This document shows positions 53,652 through 57,621 of a stretch of 57,621 bases of DNA, one piece after another. How positions within the stretch are numbered: the stretch's first letter is position 1; each line of letters opens with the position of its first letter. The DNA comes from Allochromatium palmeri. Lineage in GTDB: Bacteria; Pseudomonadota; Gammaproteobacteria; Chromatiales; Chromatiaceae. The notes beneath the pieces were generated by a model. The model searched no databases. It had not been told where the DNA came from and saw only the letters and a list, made by a program, of their open reading frames with translations. Made by a program: the position numbers and the translations under genes. Where the stretch lies: the NCBI RefSeq assembly GCF_009720725.1, contig NZ_WNKT01000024.1:1-57621 (forward strand), in the 5' to 3' direction.

Positions 53652-54506
53652 CTATTCGCGACCGGCTTCCACCTTCTGCAAACCTGCCTCCAGCGTCTTG
53701 ATCTCTGCCGGCGACAGCACCGGCCGATCAACCTTGATCGTCAGCTTGTTCAACTCCGCTGTGAGCGGGAACGGCGGCAGGTAGTCCGCGTCGTTCACGC
53801 CCGTGATGGTGTCAGAGCCGACGTCGAAGCTCTCGTCCCACTGCAGGATGATCGGGATGGTCTTCTCCATCTTGATGGTCTGGACGTCCTTGCCATCGAC
53901 CTTCAGCGTGCCAGTGCCCGAGCGTCCGATGCCGCTGAAGTTGTTGAAGGCCATGGTTTCCGCGCCGAGGCCGTCATAGGTGAAGGCGAACTCGATGCTG
54001 TGTTTGCCGGGTGTGAGGGCCTCCGGTCCTTCCCACTTGATGCGCTCCAGATCAAGCAGGTTCCACAGGAAGACCGGCTTGCCCTCAAGCAGGTAGAAGC
54101 CGAATCCGGCGAAACGCCCGCCCGAGGTCACGATCATGCCCTCGGCTCCACCCTCGGGAACGGTGATGTCTGCGGTGATGGTGTAGGAGGTATTGAGCAG
54201 ATAAGGCGCGTCGCCCTGCGGCAGACCCGTCATCGGTGAGGTGTAGACATACTCGTTGCGACCGGCGGTGAGGCTCGGACGCGCGGCTGCAACCCGAGCG
54301 CCGACCGAGGCATCCAGCGGCAGAACCTGATACTTCTTCGCTTCTTCCAGGAACATCGCGCGCATTTCCTTCACCTTGTCCGGATGCTGTGCGGCGATGT
54401 CCTCGGCCTGGTTCCAACTGGTGCTCAGGTCGTAGAGCTGGAAGACCTGGTTGTTCAACGGGTCCGGATTGGCTGGGGAGAAGGCATCCCAGGGCGCGCG
54501 GTCCAC
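53652..54506 (-). pseudogene. Arylsulfatase, C-terminal remnant
   Basis: The frame encodes 284 residues matching only the C-terminal part of large arylsulfatases: FQLYDLSTSWNQAEDIAAQHPDKVKEM, KKYQVLPLDASVGAR, GGAEGMIVTSGGRFAGFGFYLLEGKPVF (in part) and WEGPEALTPGKHSIEF. The N-terminal sulfatase domain with the formylglycine motif C-x-P-x-R is absent. The same frame is closed by a stop at 54570-54572 about 22 codons upstream of the first GTG, and those codons (LRAPPCLPCN) do not look like the family. It is therefore a 5'-truncated gene with no catalytic centre. The break lies close to the 3' end of the carbonic anhydrase gene. Confidence 0.8.
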
Positions 54507-54597
54507 CTTGGTGTTGCACGGCAGGCAGGGCGGGGCGCGCAGCCTTGTCAGGCCGCACTGTCCCGCAACTCACTCTCGCATCGGGCAAATTCGCGTG

Positions 54598-55296
54598 CTA
54601 ATCGATTAACTCGACCTTGCCTGTGTTGAGGTCGTAAGACGCCCCGACGATCTTGATCTGGCCAGATTGCTCAAGATTCGCCAAGACCGAACTCTGTTCT
54701 CTAACCTGGGCTACCATGTCATGCACATTTTGGTCGATGACCTGCTCGACAAAATCATCGTTAGACGATGTTCGCTGGTCGGGGGAAAACCCCTCCACGC
54801 CATCCACTGCTGGGCGGATCTTGGCCAATAGCGCGGTTAAATTGCCCAACTCGGCGCCGTCAATGGCTCCTTTGACCGCGCCACATTGGCTATGACCCAA
54901 CACCATGACCAGCTTTGCTCCAGCCAGTTTCGTTGCAAACTCCATGGAGCCCAACTGATCCTCATTCACAATGTTCCCTGCAACACGGCCAACAAAGATG
55001 TCACCAATGCTGACATCAAAAACTTTTTCCACCGGAACCCTTGAATCCAGGCATGACAAAATAACGGCTTTCGGGTATTGGCCTTGCGCTGAAGCAGCGA
55101 TCCGCGCGGTGATATCGCGTTGAGTCGCCTCGCCCGCAGCAAAGCGTTCATTCCCAGCCAATAGCGCTTCAAGAACTTGATCCGGTGTAAAGGCTTGTTG
55201 GCCTGCTTGACTTAATGGTAAGTCGGCGTCTTGTCCCAAGCATACTTGCGTTAGACCGAGAAGAACGCTTGCGAACAAAAGTGATTGATATTTCAT
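54598..55296 (-). CDS. Periplasmic beta-type carbonic anhydrase
   Basis: A 232-residue beta-carbonic anhydrase that interconverts CO2 and bicarbonate. Zinc ligands are Cys82 (SCLDSRVP), His135 and Cys138 (GHSQCG); the catalytic Asp84-Arg86 pair is in place. A signal peptide (KYQSLLFASVLLGLTQVCLG, cleavage near residue 21) directs it to the periplasm; its Cys19 sits in VCLG, so lipidation is less likely than cleavage. Start ATG 55296 is chosen because GAGGAG lies seven bases upstream; frames upstream lack this. The gene is AT-richer than the surroundings, so it may be a later arrival. It could help supply inorganic carbon to the RuBisCO 11 kb away. Confidence 0.92.
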   Translation of the reverse strand: MKYQSLLFASVLLGLTQVCLGQDADLPLSQAGQQAFTPDQVLEALLAGNERFAAGEATQRDITARIAASAQGQYPKAVILSCLDSRVPVEKVFDVSIGDIFVGRVAGNIVNEDQLGSMEFATKLAGAKLVMVLGHSQCGAVKGAIDGAELGNLTALLAKIRPAVDGVEGFSPDQRTSSNDDFVEQVIDQNVHDMVAQVREQSSVLANLEQSGQIKIVGASYDLNTGKVELID

Positions 55297-55498
55297 TATA
55301 TTGCTCCTCATAAAGCATTGGTTAGTTGGCATCCGTTAGCGAAACATCCATGATCATCCTACAAACGGGGTGGGTGATCGGTCAAAAAGCCATCGAGGCG
55401 TTGGCGAATTCTCGACGGCGTAGGAGGCGCGTATTACCGCGCGCTGGGCCGCGACGCCGGGGCCAAAATCGCCAGCGTCGGTCCGAGAAGCAGGCATC

Positions 55499-56095
55499 TC
55501 AGACTGTAAAGGAGCGGAATCCGGTCAAGGCGAACTGGACACCCATCGAGAGTACAAGGAGCCCCATTAAACGGGTTATCGTGTCCCGTAGAAACCCTGC
55601 ATCGTTTCGTCGGCCAGCGAGAACTGCTGTCAATATCATGATCAGCCAGGTCGTCGCGACCGCTACGCCGATGGCAACAAGGGCTGTCGTCGGAAGTTGC
55701 AACCGCGTGTGGGCCGCCGCGATCGTAATAACGCCCGTAATGGTGCCCGGGCTGGCGGCGAACAGGATCAGGGGTGTCAGTGAAGGTGTTGAATCTGCTG
55801 CCGGTGACGAGGCAATGGACCCCTTGCCGCTGAGCATCGAGAATCCCATCCAGGCGAGCACGCCTCCGCCCGCAACCATGAAGGCATCAAGCGATACGCC
55901 GAACAGGTCCAGCACCCTTGTTCCTGCAAGGGCTGCTCCCAGCAGGATTGCGAGGATGGCCATCGCGGCCTTGGTCGCGTCGACAAAATGCTTGCGTCGC
56001 GAACTTTCCCCCTCGACTTGGGCGAACAACACCCCACAGATCGCGGGATTCACGAGGGAGAGCACTGTGGCAATGGCCTGGAGTTGCTGTTCCAA
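55499..56095 (-). CDS. MarC-family (UPF0056) integral membrane protein
   Basis: A 198-residue polytopic protein with about six helices. The MarC-type features are VLSLVNPAICGVLFAQ (family version SLFVIVNP), KAAMAILAILLGAALAG, FMVAGGGVLAWMGFSML and AASPGTITGVITIAAAH. Transport substrate unknown; the family was once linked to multiple antibiotic resistance without clear proof. The start is TTG at 56095 with AGGAG (56106-56110 on the plus map) seven bases upstream. It lies 202 bp upstream of the carbonic anhydrase gene on the same strand. Confidence 0.8.
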   Translation of the reverse strand: MEQQLQAIATVLSLVNPAICGVLFAQVEGESSRRKHFVDATKAAMAILAILLGAALAGTRVLDLFGVSLDAFMVAGGGVLAWMGFSMLSGKGSIASSPAADSTPSLTPLILFAASPGTITGVITIAAAHTRLQLPTTALVAIGVAVATTWLIMILTAVLAGRRNDAGFLRDTITRLMGLLVLSMGVQFALTGFRSFTV

Positions 56096-56418
56096 AGGCG
56101 TTCTCCTCTTAAGCTGAGTAATTGGTCATGCAAGCGCGGTGGATGCCCTATCGTAGTCGGAAAATTCCGGCTATGTCGTCTCCCTAATGCCAGGGAATGT
56201 CCTGCTTACCAGACGGATTTTGCGTCTGGTGGCACTGCATAGACAATCTCGATGAAGAAGGCCGCCGGGATCATACGCGCAACTATCCACAGGTGATATA
56301 TCCCCTGGAGCGTGCACCGGCCCAGTTACCGCGGCGCTAGTCGGATATCGATCCTGCAAGCTAAGGATTTCGGCGTATTTGCGCAGGGTCGCGAGCGACG
56401 TGGCGTGCTTGCGTGAGA
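56096..56418. other. Gene-free stretch with one hairpin
   Basis: No supported gene in these 323 bp. A hairpin ACCAGACG-GATTTTG-CGTCTGGT (56208-56230) has perfect 8-bp arms. A short minus frame starting with TTG at 56422 (MISRKHATSLATLRKYAEIL) overlaps the antiporter stop but has no family match that I recognise and may be decayed sequence. Confidence 0.4.
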
Positions 56419-57062
56419 TCAAGAAGGTCGCGAGGCTCGAGTCAGCGCCTTAACCAGCGGATTGGCACTCAGGCCGTGCAGCAGGATACTCAGCAGGATG
56501 GTGCAGACTAGGGTCCCGGTCAGGATGCCTCCACCGGGTAAGTCGGCGCTGAATACCATGATACCGAACACGATGCTGGCCAGACCGCGCGGCCCAAACC
56601 AGCCGATAAAAAGCTTGGTTCTGGGCTGCAATGGCAGCCCCCACAGGGACAGGTAGACCGGAAGCATGCGGATTAGGGTCAGGCTGAGCACTGCGTAGAG
56701 CAGCACGGACCAATTGAAGTAGCCCAGCGTTTGGCCCACCAATCCGGCACCGAAGAGCACCCAGGTGACCAGGGCCAGGGTGTCGCCGCTGCCCTCGGCG
56801 GGGAGCAGAAATGTATGCTTCTCCTGCTGCGCCAAGGCGCCGAACAAAAGGCCGCCGGAGAAGGCTGCGATGAAGCCGCTGCCGCCAAGCAACTGGGCCA
56901 GGGCAAAGCAGGACAAGGCGAGCGCCACCACGGGGAGTTGCCGCCAGGTCTCGCTGATCCAACCGCGACGGGTGCAAAGACGCAAAAGCCAGGTCGCGGC
57001 CAGGGTGGCCCCGACCCCCACAGCAACGCCAATGCCGATCGCCTCGGCGAAATACCCTAGTA
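56419..57062 (-). pseudogene. Cation/proton antiporter (CPA family), C-terminal part cut by an IS
   Basis: The frame gives about 210 residues of the C-terminal membrane domain of an NhaP/Kef-like antiporter: GSGFIAAFSGGLLFGALAQQ, LVTWVLFGAGLVGQTL, LIRMLPVYLSLWGLPLQPRTKLFIGWF with GPRGLASIVFGIMVF, a well-conserved family segment. Reading upstream, VLGYFAEAIGIGVAVGVGATL continues the antiporter to about 57061, where it meets the end of an IS630-type element. The N-terminal helices, with the residues that bind the ion, are missing from the window. The fragment is therefore a broken gene, although the part beyond the IS could lie to the right of the window. Confidence 0.8.
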
Positions 57063-57621
57063 CCGCGCACCTTAAGTTGACTGGACAATTTCATGCCATC
57101 AGCGGCTTGCCGATATAGGTCCAGCGAAACGGCTTGGCGAGGGTCTGGTTGAAGAAATCGATGAACTCAAGGAGGCGTTGCTTGAGTTCATCAGTGGAGG
57201 CGAAGCGCGCGCGCTTGAGCAACCGACGGGTGAGGATACCGAACCAGATCTCGACCTGATTGAGCCAGGAACAGTGCTTGGGAGTATAAACAAAGCGGAT
57301 GCGATGGGCGGGATCCTGGAGAAAGGCGGCGCGGGAGGCCATGCTCTGGAGGATCCCCGTTTTTCCCTTGCCACCAAGGTCGCTGTCGATCCCACAGCGT
57401 TGGGCGATGCATTCGACCAGACTGGCCGATTGGTGGGTGTTGAGTTGATCAACGATGAAGATCCACTCGCCCAGCGGATCGGTGTCCAGGGTGCGCTCGA
57501 TGTGTGCCACAAAATCGGCTTCGGTGCGGGTGTCGCCGATGGAGGGGGTGATGACGCGCCCGGTGGCGACCTCGAAGTTGGCGATCAGTGCCTGGGTGCC
57601 GTGGCGTTCGTACTCGAACTC
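57061..57621 (-). mobile_element. IS630-type insertion sequence, one end (runs off the window)
   Basis: The antiporter frame ends at a TA (57061-57062), the target duplicated by IS630/Tc1-type elements; the segment 57063-57090 (CCGCGCACCTTAAGTTGACT and on) is then the terminal inverted repeat, and the transposase stop at 57091 lies just inside. The other end is not visible, so repeat pairing and target duplication cannot be confirmed. Confidence 0.65.
57091..57621 (-). CDS. IS630-family transposase, C-terminal part (cut by window edge)
   Basis: The frame is open to the window edge and encodes 176 residues beginning EFEYERHGTQALIANFEVATG and ending IGKPLMA. IS630 DDE features are present: the second Asp in WIFIVDQLNTHQS and the Glu in CSWLNQVEIWFGIL; TPKHCSWLNQVE is close to the usual TP.HSPWLNPIE. 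The first catalytic Asp lies outside the window. The gene looks intact as far as it can be seen. A GTG at 57510 is not the real start, because homologous sequence continues upstream of it. Confidence 0.88.
   Translation of the reverse strand, partial: EFEYERHGTQALIANFEVATGRVITPSIGDTRTEADFVAHIERTLDTDPLGEWIFIVDQLNTHQSASLVECIAQRCGIDSDLGGKGKTGILQSMASRAAFLQDPAHRIRFVYTPKHCSWLNQVEIWFGILTRRLLKRARFASTDELKQRLLEFIDFFNQTLAKPFRWTYIGKPLMA

Noticed and set aside
55326-56117. Plus-strand frame opposite the MarC-family gene
   Set aside because: Arg/Pro/Ala-rich translation; the minus frame has clear membrane helices and MarC motifs plus a good ribosome-binding site.

Overview
The window reads as a chromosome segment of a purple sulfur gammaproteobacterium of the Chromatiaceae type (Allochromatium, Thiocystis or Thermochromatium relatives). 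The reasons are a form IA RuBisCO with cbbR, cbbQ and cbbO, oxygen-independent ubiquinone genes (ubiU, ubiV), a complete-looking XrtA/PEP-CTERM exopolysaccharide block, and high-GC gammaproteobacterial codon use. The genus is inferred; no rRNA or tRNA gene was seen.

Layout. The left edge (1-57) holds the start of an IS5-like transposase, followed by a patatin-like lipase (178-1095, minus). From 1304 to 23937 almost everything reads rightward and forms one functional block: the giant TPR lipoprotein PrsT, an ExeA-type ATPase with an added OmpA domain, the sensor/regulator pair PrsK-PrsR, outer-membrane export protein, chain-length protein and tyrosine autokinase, an outer-membrane barrel, a polysaccharide deacetylase, a FemAB-like transferase, two glycosyltransferases flanking exosortase A (fused to an EpsI domain), and an asparagine-synthase-like amidotransferase. 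Together these should make, modify and export an extracellular polysaccharide and process PEP-CTERM proteins. No PEP-CTERM substrate and no initiating sugar-phosphate transferase lies in the window.

23950-26896 (minus) carries ubiV, ubiU and a YhcC-like radical SAM gene. 27145-30996 is a very large flavin/iron-sulfur oxidoreductase, followed by a mazEF toxin-antitoxin pair. oxyR (minus) and clpB (plus) share a short divergent control region with a heat-shock promoter. A DUF29 gene, a second ExeA-type ATPase with GspB, and mgtE follow. A nested inverted repeat separates mgtE from the convergent ppiB.

40990-47433 is the carbon-fixation block: cbbR divergent from cbbL-cbbS-cbbQ-cbbO, i.e. RuBisCO with its CbbQO-type activase. 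To its right the sequence becomes mixed and partly decayed: a Fic N-terminal remnant with a well-kept operator-like array, a two-component system (48357-51015) divergent from a PspA-like/membrane/VWA operon (51167-53537), an arylsulfatase C-terminal remnant, a periplasmic beta-carbonic anhydrase, a MarC-like protein, and a cation/proton antiporter interrupted by an IS630-type element that runs off the right edge.

Most notable: an exact-offset 316-residue internal duplication in PrsT; two ExeA-type ATPases in one window with different peptidoglycan-binding tails (OmpA versus PG_binding_1); the XrtA-EpsI fusion; the 104-bp nested inverted repeat at 40238; the Fic remnant's TTAGTA array; and the two-component/PspA/VWA module, the best candidate for a poorly described envelope system.
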